64,000 nt of DNA from an uncultured Paracoccaceae bacterium (GCA_947500135.1 CANMQX010000001.1:186001-250000), one strand, 5' to 3'. Shown: positions 41,576-50,980, numbered from the stretch's first letter. The notes: generated by a model not told the origin, from the letters alone. Translations and numbers: made by a program.

Positions 41576-42737
41576 CGATGACCCCTGCTGGAATTTCTTC
41601 GCTCCCAATCAAGCGTTTATGCTGCTGAATGGCAAATCGGTCCGTCATACCCGCAATATAGTCGGCCACAATACGAGCCAGCGCAGTTTCATCCGGGGCG
41701 TCCGCCACATCCTTGCGCCATTGCTTGGGCAGTTCATCAGTATTTTCCATGAAGAACGGAAACAGATCATCGATCATCTTGGTCACCACCACGCGCATCT
41801 CGACGACCGCAGGTGCGCGATACATCTTTTTGAAAAGGAACTGACGGATAACTTTCAAGTCCGCCCAAAGTTCCGCAGAAAATTGTACCATCATCCGGCC
41901 GGCATGGCGCACGTCATGCACGCTGGCCGGTGAAAGCTCTGCCAGATTGCGGCGGCTGACGGTAATCACATCCTCGACCAGCACCCCAAAAAACCGGCGC
42001 AGCGCTTCGTGACGACGGCGGTAATAGTTTAGGTCAGGATACTTAGCATCGACCCGGGCAAAACAATTACAGAGGATCGGCAGTTCGGCCAGCTCATCCG
42101 TGCTGAACAGCTCCGCGCGAAGCCCATCATGTAAGTCATGATTATTATAGGCAATATCGTCAGCCAGTGCGGCCGCCTGCGCCTCTGCGCTGGCATGCGT
42201 ATTCAGTTCCAGATCATGGCGCGCATTATAGGCGGCAAGGGCGTAAGGAATGTCGCCAGTCACCGGCCCGTTATGTTTGGCGATCCCTTCAAGGCTTTCC
42301 CAGGTCAGGTTCAGCCCGTCCCATTCTGCGTAATGTCGTTCCAGATTGGTGACGATATGCAATGCCTGTGCATTGTGATCAAACCCGCCATAGGGCTGCA
42401 TTAGCGCGTCCAGGGCCTCTTCTCCCGTGTGCCCGAACGGCGTGTGGCCCAGATCATGTGCTAGCGCCACCGCCTCGGTCAGTTCCACATTCAGATCAAG
42501 GGCCGCTGCCACAGTACGGGCCACCTGTGCCACCTCAATCGAATGGGTCAGCCGGGTGCGGAAATAATCGCCCTCATGTTCGATGAACACTTGTGTCTTA
42601 TGCTTCAGTCGCCGAAAGGCGCTGGCATGGATGATCCGGTCGCGGTCGCGCTGAAAGGGGGAGCGGAACGCGCTCTCTTCCTCAGAATAAAGACGGCCCC
42701 GCGGATTGGCGGGGTCGGTCGCATATGGCGCTGCCAT
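41565..42737 (-). CDS. dgt: Deoxyguanosinetriphosphate triphosphohydrolase-like protein
   Basis: 390 residues. The HD motif is clear: RLTHSIEVAQVARTVA near residue 62 provides a His, AVALAHDLGHTPFGHTGEEAL near 90-110 the His-Asp and a further His, and the distal Asp lies in ALADDIAYNNHDLHDGL. Family members hydrolyse dNTPs to deoxynucleoside and triphosphate. FRRLKHKTQVF at the N-terminus is also typical. It is divergent from the iron-sulfur carrier gene and overlaps the antiporter. Confidence 0.93.
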   Translation of the reverse strand: MAAPYATDPANPRGRLYSEEESAFRSPFQRDRDRIIHASAFRRLKHKTQVFIEHEGDYFRTRLTHSIEVAQVARTVAAALDLNVELTEAVALAHDLGHTPFGHTGEEALDALMQPYGGFDHNAQALHIVTNLERHYAEWDGLNLTWESLEGIAKHNGPVTGDIPYALAAYNARHDLELNTHASAEAQAAALADDIAYNNHDLHDGLRAELFSTDELAELPILCNCFARVDAKYPDLNYYRRRHEALRRFFGVLVEDVITVSRRNLAELSPASVHDVRHAGRMMVQFSAELWADLKVIRQFLFKKMYRAPAVVEMRVVVTKMIDDLFPFFMENTDELPKQWRKDVADAPDETALARIVADYIAGMTDRFAIQQHKRLIGSEEIPAGVIDGN

Positions 42738-42811
42738 GTTATTTGCCTGTCTTGTTCGTCTTGCCTGCCGCCCTTATATTGTAACTGAACGCGAACCGAT
42801 AGGGCCGTAAG

Positions 42812-43138
42812 ATGCTGACAATTCCACCAAAAGTAACCGAACGGGCCTTTGAACGACTGGCCGAGATTGGTGCGTCATCGCAAGGAAAGGCTCTGCGCGT
42901 CGCCGTTGAGGGTGGCGGATGTTCCGGGTTTCAGTACGAAATCGACCTTGATGAGCCGAAAGACGATGATCTGGTTCTGTCTGAAAAGGGTGAGACGGTT
43001 GTCATCGACAGCGTCTCCCTGCCCTTTCTGGCGGACGCGGTGATTGATTTCAGCGAAGAACTGATCGGGGCACGCTTTGTGATCAACAACCCGAACGCGA
43101 CCAGTTCATGTGGTTGCGGAACATCGTTCTCGATGTAA
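42812..43138 (+). CDS. erpA: A-type iron-sulfur carrier (ErpA/IscA-like)
   Basis: 108 residues. The three ligand cysteines are in GGGCSGFQYEI near residue 37 and SCGCGTSFSM at the C-terminus. A-type carriers pass Fe-S clusters to apo-enzymes. Sequence alone does not separate ErpA from IscA or SufA; the absence of isc or suf neighbours favours the ErpA type. It ends four bases before the convergent hydroxylase gene. Confidence 0.9.
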   Translation: MLTIPPKVTERAFERLAEIGASSQGKALRVAVEGGGCSGFQYEIDLDEPKDDDLVLSEKGETVVIDSVSLPFLADAVIDFSEELIGARFVINNPNATSSCGCGTSFSM

Positions 43139-43141
43139 ACC

Positions 43142-43861
43142 TCAGGCGTGACGCTTCGCGCCGGGCTTGTTGACAACACCATAAGCCTTGCGCGCTGTCA
43201 CAAGACGCAAATCCTCCGGATCCATCCCAAGGCTCAGCATTGTTTCACGGTCAAACCGTTCGCGGGCCACAGCCTTGTCATGCTTGGTGCCAAACAACCG
43301 ATCAATCCAACCCATACCAAAGCTGACATGGAAGGTCGCATCATGGTCCTGATAATGATGCGCCAGATGGCTGCGGGTCACACGTTCACCAAACCAACCC
43401 TTCTTCACGTTCAGATGCGCAATCGTGTGGCAGTATTCGTAAAAGGTGAAGGCAGAGATTGATCCAGCAAACAGCGCGACAACACCAAATACCGCCGCAG
43501 CCGACGGCCCAATGAACGGCCACAACACCAGCGCATGCAGGGCGGCAGAGATTACGCCGAATTTCACGGCGTACCAGTGATCATTACCGGTAAAGAATTC
43601 CGGATCTGCCGGGAATTCGTGGTGCCCGATATGACTGCGATACAGGTCGTTGAACACGCCCTGCTCCGTCGGGGGTTCGCGATGGTAAAGAAAACGGTGC
43701 ATCACATATTCGACAAAGAATTGCAGCAAGACGCCATAGGCAAAGGCCACCAGCACCATCACCGCGAAATTGGCGATTAGCACCGCCACGCCGATGACCC
43801 AGAATGGGAAAAGCCGATGCAGCGTGCCCATTTGCAGCAAAACGCGGATTGTCGGGATCAT
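43142..43861 (-). CDS. Fatty-acid hydroxylase / sterol-desaturase superfamily membrane protein
   Basis: 239 residues with about four hydrophobic segments. The di-iron histidine boxes are present: HRFLYH near residue 55, HIGHH near 78, and HTIAHLNVKKGW with HLAHHYQDHD near 150-175. Such proteins hydroxylate or desaturate lipids, fatty acids or carotenoids in the membrane. AGGAGG lies eight bases before the ATG. Its leader overlaps that of the divergent xth gene. Substrate unknown. Confidence 0.87.
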   Translation of the reverse strand: MIPTIRVLLQMGTLHRLFPFWVIGVAVLIANFAVMVLVAFAYGVLLQFFVEYVMHRFLYHREPPTEQGVFNDLYRSHIGHHEFPADPEFFTGNDHWYAVKFGVISAALHALVLWPFIGPSAAAVFGVVALFAGSISAFTFYEYCHTIAHLNVKKGWFGERVTRSHLAHHYQDHDATFHVSFGMGWIDRLFGTKHDKAVARERFDRETMLSLGMDPEDLRLVTARKAYGVVNKPGAKRHA

Positions 43862-43993
43862 GTCGGTTGCCTCCTCTTTGCCTGCGCAATCTGGCGAGGC
43901 GGTGAAGCCCGTTCAAGATTGACGTCGCGTCCAAACGATCTTGCCCCGCCGGGGATCATGCGCCACAACAGCGGGCAAAGCACGAGGGCCGCC

Positions 43994-44794
43994 ATGAAAA
44001 TCGCAACGTTCAACATCAACGGAATAAAGGCTCGCATCGGCGCGCTGACCGAGTGGATCGACGATGCCCAACCCGATGTCGCCATCCTGCAAGAGATCAA
44101 GACGGTTGATGAAGGCTTCCCCCACGATGTCTTCGAAGACAAAGGATACAACGTCGAAACCCACGGGCAGAAAGGCTTCAACGGCGTCGCAATCCTGTCA
44201 AAGCTGCCGTTGGAGGATGTCACGCGCGGCCTGCCCGGCGGCGCAGGGGCGGGCCGTGAAGGCGTCGATGATGAAGAGGCGCGCTACATCGAAGCGACGG
44301 TTGTGGGCGAAAAGGCGATCCGCATCTGCGGGCTTTACCTGCCCAATGGCAACCCGGCACCGGGTCCGAAATACGACTATAAATTACGCTGGATGGAACG
44401 GCTTCACGCCCGCGCGCAGGAATTGCTGGCCGCCGAAGAACCCGCGCTGATGACCGGGGATTACAACATCATCCCGCAGGCAGAGGATGCGGCCCACCCC
44501 GATGCATGGCGCGACGACGCGCTGTTTCGGGTGGAAAGCCGCGATGCGTTCCGGCGCATCCAGAACCTTGGCTTTACCGAAGCCTTCCGCGCTCGCGAAA
44601 CCGGTGCCGGGCATTATTCCTTCTGGGACTATCAGGCCGGTGCATGGGACAAGAACGATGGTATCCGCATTGATCATTTCTTGCTGACGCCGCAATGTGC
44701 TGACCTTCTGAACAATTGCTGGATAGAGGCGGATGTGCGCGGGCGCGAGAAGCCATCGGATCACGTCCCTGTCTGGGTTGATCTGGCGGCGTGA
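43994..44794 (+). CDS. xthA: Exodeoxyribonuclease III
   Basis: 266 residues. MKIATFNINGIKARIG, ILQEIKT (catalytic Glu), GLYLPNGN, TGDYNI and RIDHFLLTP with the terminal SDHVPVW (catalytic His) cover all conserved blocks of the Xth AP-endonuclease family, which repairs abasic DNA. GAGGG precedes the ATG at 43994; the frame opens upstream into the antisense of the hydroxylase gene. Confidence 0.95.
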   Translation: MKIATFNINGIKARIGALTEWIDDAQPDVAILQEIKTVDEGFPHDVFEDKGYNVETHGQKGFNGVAILSKLPLEDVTRGLPGGAGAGREGVDDEEARYIEATVVGEKAIRICGLYLPNGNPAPGPKYDYKLRWMERLHARAQELLAAEEPALMTGDYNIIPQAEDAAHPDAWRDDALFRVESRDAFRRIQNLGFTEAFRARETGAGHYSFWDYQAGAWDKNDGIRIDHFLLTPQCADLLNNCWIEADVRGREKPSDHVPVWVDLAA

Positions 44795-44858
44795 AATCCG
44801 CATAATCCGCACAATAAGAAACGTCGGGCTATCGTTTGAAACCTGAAGGTATGTTGTG

Positions 44859-45179
44859 ATGCTCGGTCGATTGTTCCTTGCCATATTTGTTGTCGCCAGC
44901 CTGCCCCAGATGGGTGCTGCCCAATGCCGGATTGCCGTTGCGGGCACAGCTTGCGTTGCCATTCCCAAACCGACAACACCCCGCCCGGGCCCCGTTGAAA
45001 TCGGTGAGGTGGTGGAACGCGGTCAGTATTCCATGCTGATGAATGCACGCTATTACGGGCTGCCCACGGTCAGCGATGGTTGGGTCTACATGCGGATCAA
45101 GGATGAGATTTACCGTGTCGACTGGCGCAGTCACGAAGTGTTGGAGCGGGTAACACACAAGGCATCGCGCAACTGGTAA
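44859..45179 (+). CDS. Small secreted protein, possibly RcnB-like
   Basis: 106 residues with a signal peptide ending near GAAQ (residue 22). The mature part ends with ARYYGLPTVSDGWVYMRIKDEIYRVD, which resembles the C-terminal YxLP-x-GW-x-Y/R-x-V pattern of RcnB-type periplasmic proteins. Two cysteines near the new N-terminus could form a disulfide. GAAGGT is spaced for the ATG at 44859. It ends two bases before the stop of the convergent monooxygenase gene. Function unknown. Confidence 0.6.
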   Translation: MLGRLFLAIFVVASLPQMGAAQCRIAVAGTACVAIPKPTTPRPGPVEIGEVVERGQYSMLMNARYYGLPTVSDGWVYMRIKDEIYRVDWRSHEVLERVTHKASRNW

Positions 45180-45180
45180 A

Positions 45181-46329
45181 TCAGGCCGTCACATCATGAT
45201 CATAGAGCCAACTGAGCCTGCGCAAGAAGGCATTAGGCGCGTAGCGTCCCATGATGCGCAGCCCGGCATGGGCGACACGGCGTCGCGTACCTGACAGATG
45301 ATAATTGGTGGCATTGGCATTGGCCGCTTTGATCGCACGGGTCACGCGCGGCTTCCGGGCGGACTGATAGGCCTGCAATCCGAAATCCAGACCCGGATTT
45401 TCATCACATGACTGTGCCAGAGCATAGGCATCTTCAATGGCCAGATTGGCCCCTTGCGCCAAAAAAGGCAGCGTTGGATGCGCCGCATCACCTAAAAGGG
45501 CAAATCGCCCCTCAAACCAGTTTTCAGCCACGGGGTGACGATAAAGGCCCCAAAGATTGACCTGCTCGACCTCACCGAAAAACGACTTGATCTGCCATGA
45601 CGCATCCGCAAAAGCGGCGCGCAGATTGCCGGGATCATCCGGGTGGTGCCAACCTTCATCGGCCCATTGGGCGCGCTGCTGAACGGCTACGATATTCAGC
45701 CGGTCACCCGGCAAAGGGTAAGTTACGACGTGGCGCCCTGGCAGCATCCAGACCCGGGCAACCGGGTCCTGATCGGGCTGCTTGATCATTGCACGCCAGG
45801 CCACCTGACCGGTAAAAAACGGCTTTTGGCTCTCGTTAATCTGGCTGCGCAGGACAGAGTTGATCCCGTCCGCACCAATGGTCAGATCAGGATGCATGAT
45901 ACCACTGGCTGTCTGAAAAGACCCATCCGGGCGGAAATCGGTAATCCGCGCATCCAGCCGGATATCGACCCCCTGCGCCGTACAAGCCCGCCCCAACAGG
46001 TCAATCAATGCGGCACGGTGGAAAAAAACATAAGGCGGGGTTTGAGCAGAGACATCAAACCGGGCGATCTGCTCCCCCGACAACCCGTCCATCGGCGACA
46101 CAGCCTGGGCCCGCAAACCGGTCGCGGCAATGGCACTGGACAGGCCCAACTTGGCCAGAACCCGCGCGCCATTGGGGCTGATCTGCAGACCTGCACCGAC
46201 CTCGGTCAATGCGGGTGCCTGCTCATAGACGGCGACACGCGCGCCAGTCCGGGCAAATGCCAGCGCGGCTGTCAGGCCACCGATTCCACCACCGATGATA
46301 GCGACGTCGCGGCCTGTGTTGTGGGGCAT
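45181..46329 (-). CDS. FAD-dependent monooxygenase (salicylate hydroxylase-like)
   Basis: 382 residues. VAIIGGGIGGLTAALAFARTG near residue 10 is the FAD dinucleotide site, GADGINSVLR the DG motif, and LLGDAAHPTLPFLAQGANLAIEDA the GD motif of class A flavoprotein hydroxylases. These use NAD(P)H to hydroxylate aromatic or related compounds. The start is one base after the dksA stop, so it is probably co-transcribed with it. The ribosome-binding site is weak. Substrate not predictable. Confidence 0.87.
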   Translation of the reverse strand: MPHNTGRDVAIIGGGIGGLTAALAFARTGARVAVYEQAPALTEVGAGLQISPNGARVLAKLGLSSAIAATGLRAQAVSPMDGLSGEQIARFDVSAQTPPYVFFHRAALIDLLGRACTAQGVDIRLDARITDFRPDGSFQTASGIMHPDLTIGADGINSVLRSQINESQKPFFTGQVAWRAMIKQPDQDPVARVWMLPGRHVVTYPLPGDRLNIVAVQQRAQWADEGWHHPDDPGNLRAAFADASWQIKSFFGEVEQVNLWGLYRHPVAENWFEGRFALLGDAAHPTLPFLAQGANLAIEDAYALAQSCDENPGLDFGLQAYQSARKPRVTRAIKAANANATNYHLSGTRRRVAHAGLRIMGRYAPNAFLRRLSWLYDHDVTA

Positions 46330-46330
46330 A

Positions 46331-46753
46331 TCAGTCGTCGCGATGCACTTTTTCGCGGCGCTCGTGACGCTCTTGCGCCTCAAGGCTCATCGTCGCGATG
46401 GGACGGGCATCCAGACGTTTCAGCGAAATCGGCTCGCCAGTTTTTTCGCAATAACCATATTCGCCTTCATCAATACGGCGCAGGGCGGCGTCGATCTTGT
46501 TGACCAGCTTGCGCTGGCGATCACGGGTGCGCAATTCCAGCGAACGGTCGGTTTCCTCAGAAGCGCGATCAGCAACATCAGGGATATTACGGGTCTGATC
46601 CTTCATACCTGCGACGGTGTCGCGGCTGTCTTCCAATAGTTCGGCTTTCCAGTTGAGCAATTTACGTCGAAAATACTCTGTTTGCCGATCATTCATAAAT
46701 GGTTCGCTCTCGGCGGGGCGATAATCATCTGGCAGAAAAACTTCAGCTTTCAT
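46331..46753 (-). CDS. dksA: RNA polymerase-binding regulator DksA
   Basis: 140 residues. The long coiled-coil hairpin (residues 25-95) has the tip pattern DVADRASEETDRSLELRTRDR, and the globular end is EGEYGYCEKTGEPISLKRLDARPIA. Only one of the four zinc cysteines of E. coli DksA remains, a variant known in alphaproteobacteria. DksA works with ppGpp on transcription initiation. AAAGG is spaced for the ATG at 46753 rather than the ATG at 46759. Confidence 0.93.
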   Translation of the reverse strand: MKAEVFLPDDYRPAESEPFMNDRQTEYFRRKLLNWKAELLEDSRDTVAGMKDQTRNIPDVADRASEETDRSLELRTRDRQRKLVNKIDAALRRIDEGEYGYCEKTGEPISLKRLDARPIATMSLEAQERHERREKVHRDD

Positions 46754-46933
46754 CGTCATACCTTTAATTCTCCCACGCGACTTCGAGCCACCCACCCGTG
46801 TCACGATCCATATTTGTTGGCGGGTTTACTCCCTTGCTCAACCGCTGTCACCCCCTGTTTTATCACGATGGCAGGGTGTTGATGATCCTTGATGAGATGT
46901 TAGGTTAATGACGTGTATAAGAGGTTGAAAAAC

Positions 46934-47773
46934 ATGCAATTCACAGGCACCGAAAGCTATATCGCCACCGACGATCTGAACATGGCGGTCAATGCCGCGG
47001 TGACTCTGGAACGTCCATTGCTCGTTAAAGGCGAGCCCGGCACAGGCAAGACCGAACTGGCCCGTCAAGTCAGCGCCGCATTGGGCCTACCGATGATCGA
47101 ATGGCACATCAAATCAACCACCAAGGCGCAGCAGGGATTGTACGAATATGACGCCGTCAGCCGGTTGCGCGACAGCCAGTTGGGCGACGAACGGGTGCAT
47201 GATGTGGGCAACTATATTAAACGCGGCAAACTCTGGCAGGCTTTCGCTGCTGATGGCAAGGTCGTCCTGCTGATCGACGAAATTGACAAGGCGGATATCG
47301 AATTTCCAAATGACCTGTTGCAAGAGCTCGACCGGATGGAATTCCACGTCTACGAGACCGGCGAGACGGTCAAAGCGATCCACCGCCCCGTCGTCATCAT
47401 CACCTCGAATAACGAAAAGGAACTGCCCGACGCATTCCTGCGCCGCTGCTTTTTCCACTACATCCGCTTTCCGGACATGGACACGATGCGCAAGATTGTC
47501 GAAGTCCACCACCCCGGCATCAAAGAGGCGTTGCTGACCACCGCCCTCACCCAGTTCTTTGAAATCCGCGAACAGGCCGGGTTAAAGAAAAAACCGTCGA
47601 CCTCCGAGGTACTGGATTGGCTGAAACTGCTTCTGGCCGAGGACCTCAGCCCCGAAGACATCAAACGTGACGGGGCCAATGCCCTGCCGAAATTGCATGG
47701 AGCCCTGCTCAAGAATGAGCAGGACGTGCATTTGTTTGAACGATTGGCGTTTATGGCAAGGCGGGGCGGCTAG
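46934..47773 (+). CDS. MoxR-family AAA+ ATPase
   Basis: 279 residues. Walker A GEPGTGKTEL near residue 38, Walker B VLLIDEIDKAD near 112, sensor 1 VVIITSNNEKELPDAFLRRCFFHYI, and an arginine finger region. MoxR ATPases act as chaperones for enzyme maturation, usually with a VWA partner encoded next door. Here the VWA gene lies 3.2 kb downstream at 50981 on the same strand. GAGG precedes the ATG by nine bases. The 3' end overlaps a small convergent gene by four bases. Confidence 0.92.
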   Translation: MQFTGTESYIATDDLNMAVNAAVTLERPLLVKGEPGTGKTELARQVSAALGLPMIEWHIKSTTKAQQGLYEYDAVSRLRDSQLGDERVHDVGNYIKRGKLWQAFAADGKVVLLIDEIDKADIEFPNDLLQELDRMEFHVYETGETVKAIHRPVVIITSNNEKELPDAFLRRCFFHYIRFPDMDTMRKIVEVHHPGIKEALLTTALTQFFEIREQAGLKKKPSTSEVLDWLKLLLAEDLSPEDIKRDGANALPKLHGALLKNEQDVHLFERLAFMARRGG

Positions 47774-47991
47774 CGGCCCCACGATCTGCGTACATTCCCG
47801 TGCCAATCCTCAGATACAATGGGGGTTGGTGCCGCGCTTTGGTCCGCCTCGGACACGGGCACTATCGGATCACGCGCGATCCCGATCAGAAACCCAAGCC
47901 AGACCAAAACAACCACCCAGAAGAGTTTTGTCAGATATGGCGCAAATGGCGGTTGCACCGCATATCCGCCCGCCGTCATACGTTTCGTCAT
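47770..47991 (-). CDS. Small single-pass membrane protein
   Basis: 73 residues. MTKRMTAGGYAVQPPFAPYL leads into one hydrophobic helix (LTKLFWVVVLVWLGFLIGI, residues 21-39); the rest is hydrophilic, ending RRSWGR. GGAGG lies just before the ATG at 47991. Topology is likely N-in by the charge of the first residues. No family is recognised. The downstream 159 bases to the next gene are AT-rich and hold no recognisable gene. Confidence 0.6.
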   Translation of the reverse strand: MTKRMTAGGYAVQPPFAPYLTKLFWVVVLVWLGFLIGIARDPIVPVSEADQSAAPTPIVSEDWHGNVRRSWGR

Positions 47992-48150
47992 GTCAGCCTC
48001 CATTTCCTTGTGAACTGCAACATGGATATAGCTACGCCTCAACCATTATGAAAATGAATACTTAATCTAATCAATATCACAAAAAATGATATGTTTAATT
48101 GCACGCACAAGGATCCCTTAGGCCAAATTGGGCGCAGAAACGTGCAAAAC

Positions 48151-48816
48151 CTAGGGGGTGCCGTGTTCGTCGATGAACTCAATGACCGCCTCAGCTGACG
48201 CCATTGGATTTGCCTGAAGCAGGAAATGCGGCCCGGAAATTACCTTGATCCTTCGAAAATCACGCGCTGCCCGCGCAGGAACAAGACGATCATCCTTGGC
48301 TTGTAGATAGATCATCGGCACATCCACTTCAGCCACCAAATCAGCCACATCAACAAGGCTGACCTGCTTTAAGCGTGCGATCAACGTCGCCTTTGGAACG
48401 GACCCAAGCAGATCACAGAACTGCTTGCGAAACTGACGGCTTGTCCAACGCCCCATAACGAGTGGCTGACTAAGAAAACCAAAAAACCTGGAGTTGATCG
48501 GCAGCATTGATAACAATGGAAACATCAAGGCCGGCAGGTAGCGCGGTGATCTTGCGAAAGTTGCCACAAGAACGACCCCGCGAAGATTAGTATAGTTCGT
48601 ATGCGCAATACGCACCGCAACTGGGCCCGAAAAGGACTCAGCCACAATCACAAATGGCGATTCCGGCAACTGCGGCTGTATCCAGTCGATAATTTGATCA
48701 TAGCTATGAAGTTGATCAGGATACGATAAGACCGCACAATCCAGCCCCACAGCATCGACAAATGGTACAACCATGCCGCCTGTGCCATCCAAACCGGGAA
48801 GGATTACAACCTTCAT
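48151..48816 (-). CDS. Alpha/beta-hydrolase fold protein
   Basis: 221 residues. VVILPGLDGTGGM at the N-terminus is an oxyanion-hole loop, AESFSGPVA near residue 60 the nucleophile elbow (Ser), DDRLVP near 185 the Asp, and GPHFLL near 205 the His, so the catalytic triad is complete. Esterase, lipase or thioesterase activity is possible; no closer assignment. Base composition seems less GC-rich than its neighbours, suggesting it may be acquired. It separates moxR from its usual VWA partner. Confidence 0.8.
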   Translation of the reverse strand: MKVVILPGLDGTGGMVVPFVDAVGLDCAVLSYPDQLHSYDQIIDWIQPQLPESPFVIVAESFSGPVAVRIAHTNYTNLRGVVLVATFARSPRYLPALMFPLLSMLPINSRFFGFLSQPLVMGRWTSRQFRKQFCDLLGSVPKATLIARLKQVSLVDVADLVAEVDVPMIYLQAKDDRLVPARAARDFRRIKVISGPHFLLQANPMASAEAVIEFIDEHGTP

Positions 48817-48989
48817 GTGAATTCGCTCAATTACGCATCACACCATGTATTGAACGATGTCCCGCGAATATCAACTTTGATGACAGTATCAGAATAACGC
48901 ATGCAAATTCCTTCCAAACTCGGCTATTTGACTGGTCACGCCAGCATTCCAGCGTATTGTCACCCAGAGGCAAATAAGAGCAACAGACA

Positions 48990-49448
48990 ATGACTGACCC
49001 GGCCCCGACAATTATTCGGCCTTTGCAAGCGGCTGACCAGGCAGACTGGCACAAGCTGTGGACCGGCTATCTGACCTTTTATGGCAGTACCGTCGCGGAC
49101 GATGTCTACACATCGACCTTTGCCCGCCTGCTTGGGGATGACGAACAAGATTACCATTGTCTGATCGCAGAGCAGGATAGCAAACCGGTTGGTCTGGTGC
49201 ATTACCTTTTCCATCGCCATTGCTGGCGGATCGAAAATGTTTGCTATCTGCAGGACCTCTACGCCGACCCGACCGTGCGCGGTCAAGGCGTCGGGCGCAA
49301 GCTGATTGAAGCCGTTTATGCGGCCGCAGATACCGCCGGTGCGCCATCGGTTTATTGGCTGACGCAGGATGACAATCAGACGGGCCGCCAACTTTATGAC
49401 CGCGTCGGTCAGCTGACCAATTTCATCAAATACCAGAGGCCCGCATGA
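48990..49448 (+). CDS. GNAT-family N-acetyltransferase
   Basis: 152 residues. The CoA-binding motif A is YLQDLYADPTVRGQGVGRKLIEAV near residues 85-108 (R/Q-x-x-G-x-G/A), with YDRVGQLTNFIKY at the end. GNAT enzymes acetylate amines, peptides or antibiotics; the target here is unknown. The start of the DUF2927 gene overlaps its stop by four bases (ATGA), so they are coupled. Confidence 0.88.
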   Translation: MTDPAPTIIRPLQAADQADWHKLWTGYLTFYGSTVADDVYTSTFARLLGDDEQDYHCLIAEQDSKPVGLVHYLFHRHCWRIENVCYLQDLYADPTVRGQGVGRKLIEAVYAAADTAGAPSVYWLTQDDNQTGRQLYDRVGQLTNFIKYQRPA

Positions 49449-50791
49449 GGTGGCTTGCGGCGCTTGCGCTGGCCGCCTTGACCGCCTGCGCAGAGGCGCC
49501 GCCCCAGCCGGAACCAATCCGCCTGACCTTCCCCGAAATGCGCAGCTTTGCCGCCACCAGCCCGGGTCTGTCAACGCGGCCGAATTCTGAAATCGCGCTC
49601 GATTTCGTTGATCTGGCGTTCCGGATGGAAAGCGGACGGGAACTGCCCACTTTCACCCGGTTCGAAGGGCCGATCACTGTGCGCATTGCCGGTGCCGCGC
49701 CACCCACATTGCTGCCTGACCTGAACGGTCTTCTGGGCCGGCTGCGTAACGAAGCGCGGATCGACATTCAGCTGACCAATGCGCCGCAGGCCAATATCGT
49801 CATTGAACCTGTCCCGACCCGGCAATTACAACGTGTCGCCCCCAATGCGGCCTGCTTTGTGGTGCCGCGTGTGCAAAGTTGGTCAGAACTGCGCCGGGCG
49901 CGCGGAACCAGCACACTGGACTGGGCGACATTACAGACCCGCACCCGTGCCGCGATCTTCCTGCCTGTCGATGCCGCTCCGCAGGAAATCCGCGACTGCC
50001 TGCACGAAGAATTGGCCCAGGCCCTTGGCCCACTCAATGACCTCTACCGGTTGCCGGATTCCGTCTTCAACGATGACAACATCCATGCTGTCCTGACCGG
50101 GTTTGATATGCTGATCCTGCGGACCTTCTACGCCCCTGACCTGCAAAGCGGTATGAGCCAGGCCCAGGTCGCCTACCAGCTGCCCCGCATTCTGGCACGG
50201 GTCAATCCACGCGGTCAGCGCAGCGGCGGCGTCATTCCGTCCAGCACGTCACGGGATTGGATCAACGCCATCGAAACTGCGCTGAGCGGTGGCACGTCAA
50301 GCAACCGGCGCAGGCGAGCGGCCCTGCGCGCGGTCGATATCGGGCAACGGTTGGGCTGGACCGGCACCCGCGAGGGGTTCGCGCATTACGCCTTTGGGCG
50401 GCTGCAACTGGGAAATGACGCCAGCCTGGCGCTTGGGGCCTTCAACACCGCAGGGCGCGCCTATGCGCAAAGCCCGGTGACCAATATCCACGCGGCCCAT
50501 ATTGCCGCACAACTGACCGCTTTCACCCTGATTTCCGGTGATGCGGATGCGACCATTGCAATTGCCGATGATGCGATCCCGGTGGCCCGGCGGCATCAGA
50601 ACGCGGCATTGATGGCGATCCTGATGATGTTCAAGGCCGAGGCGCTGGATCTGAAAGGTGATACTGACGCAGGCATGGCCCTGCGACTGGACAGTCTGGG
50701 TTGGGCGCGTTACGGGTTCGGCAGCAGGGATGCGGTGATCGAACGGCTCAACGAAATCGCGTCATTGCCACCACAGACACCGCCAAGCTGA
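49445..50791 (+). CDS. DUF2927 lipoprotein
   Basis: 448 residues. Lipobox LTAC (Cys at residue 15). The DUF2927 part spans about residues 40-260 and shows DCLHEELAQALGPLNDLYRLPDSVFNDDN, an HExxQ-like helix reminiscent of metallopeptidases. The remainder is Ala-rich helices that look like TPR-type repeats (ASLALGAFNTAGRAY, TDAGMALRLDSLGWARYG). Periplasmic or outer-membrane attachment is expected. Function is not established; the neighbours suggest a link with the MoxR/VWA pair. Confidence 0.85.
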   Translation: MRWLAALALAALTACAEAPPQPEPIRLTFPEMRSFAATSPGLSTRPNSEIALDFVDLAFRMESGRELPTFTRFEGPITVRIAGAAPPTLLPDLNGLLGRLRNEARIDIQLTNAPQANIVIEPVPTRQLQRVAPNAACFVVPRVQSWSELRRARGTSTLDWATLQTRTRAAIFLPVDAAPQEIRDCLHEELAQALGPLNDLYRLPDSVFNDDNIHAVLTGFDMLILRTFYAPDLQSGMSQAQVAYQLPRILARVNPRGQRSGGVIPSSTSRDWINAIETALSGGTSSNRRRRAALRAVDIGQRLGWTGTREGFAHYAFGRLQLGNDASLALGAFNTAGRAYAQSPVTNIHAAHIAAQLTAFTLISGDADATIAIADDAIPVARRHQNAALMAILMMFKAEALDLKGDTDAGMALRLDSLGWARYGFGSRDAVIERLNEIASLPPQTPPS

Positions 50792-50804
50792 CAGGACCAG
50801 CCAA

Positions 50805-50975
50805 ATGATCTACCCGCTTTCCGGACTAATCTTTGGGGCACTTTTCGGGGCTTTCCGGGCCAAGGCGCGCGGCGGCAAGCTGGCCGATCTGGTGCAATGG
50901 GGGCTGGCCTTTGCGGTCCTGTTTGGGCTGATCGGTCTGTTCGTGCTGATCTTCATCGAACGCAGCTATATCTGA
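50805..50975 (+). CDS. 56-residue membrane protein before the VWA gene
   Basis: Translation is MIYPLSGLIFGALFGAFRAK, then a Gly/Lys loop, then LVQWGLAFAVLFGLIGLFVLIFIERSYI: two hydrophobic helices joined by a basic cytoplasmic loop. It fits exactly between the DUF2927 stop and the VWA start (gaps of 13 and 5 bases), which supports a real gene. The ribosome-binding site is weak (AGGACC). No named family is recognised. Confidence 0.72.
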   Translation: MIYPLSGLIFGALFGAFRAKARGGKLADLVQWGLAFAVLFGLIGLFVLIFIERSYI

Positions 50976-50980
50976 CGCCA

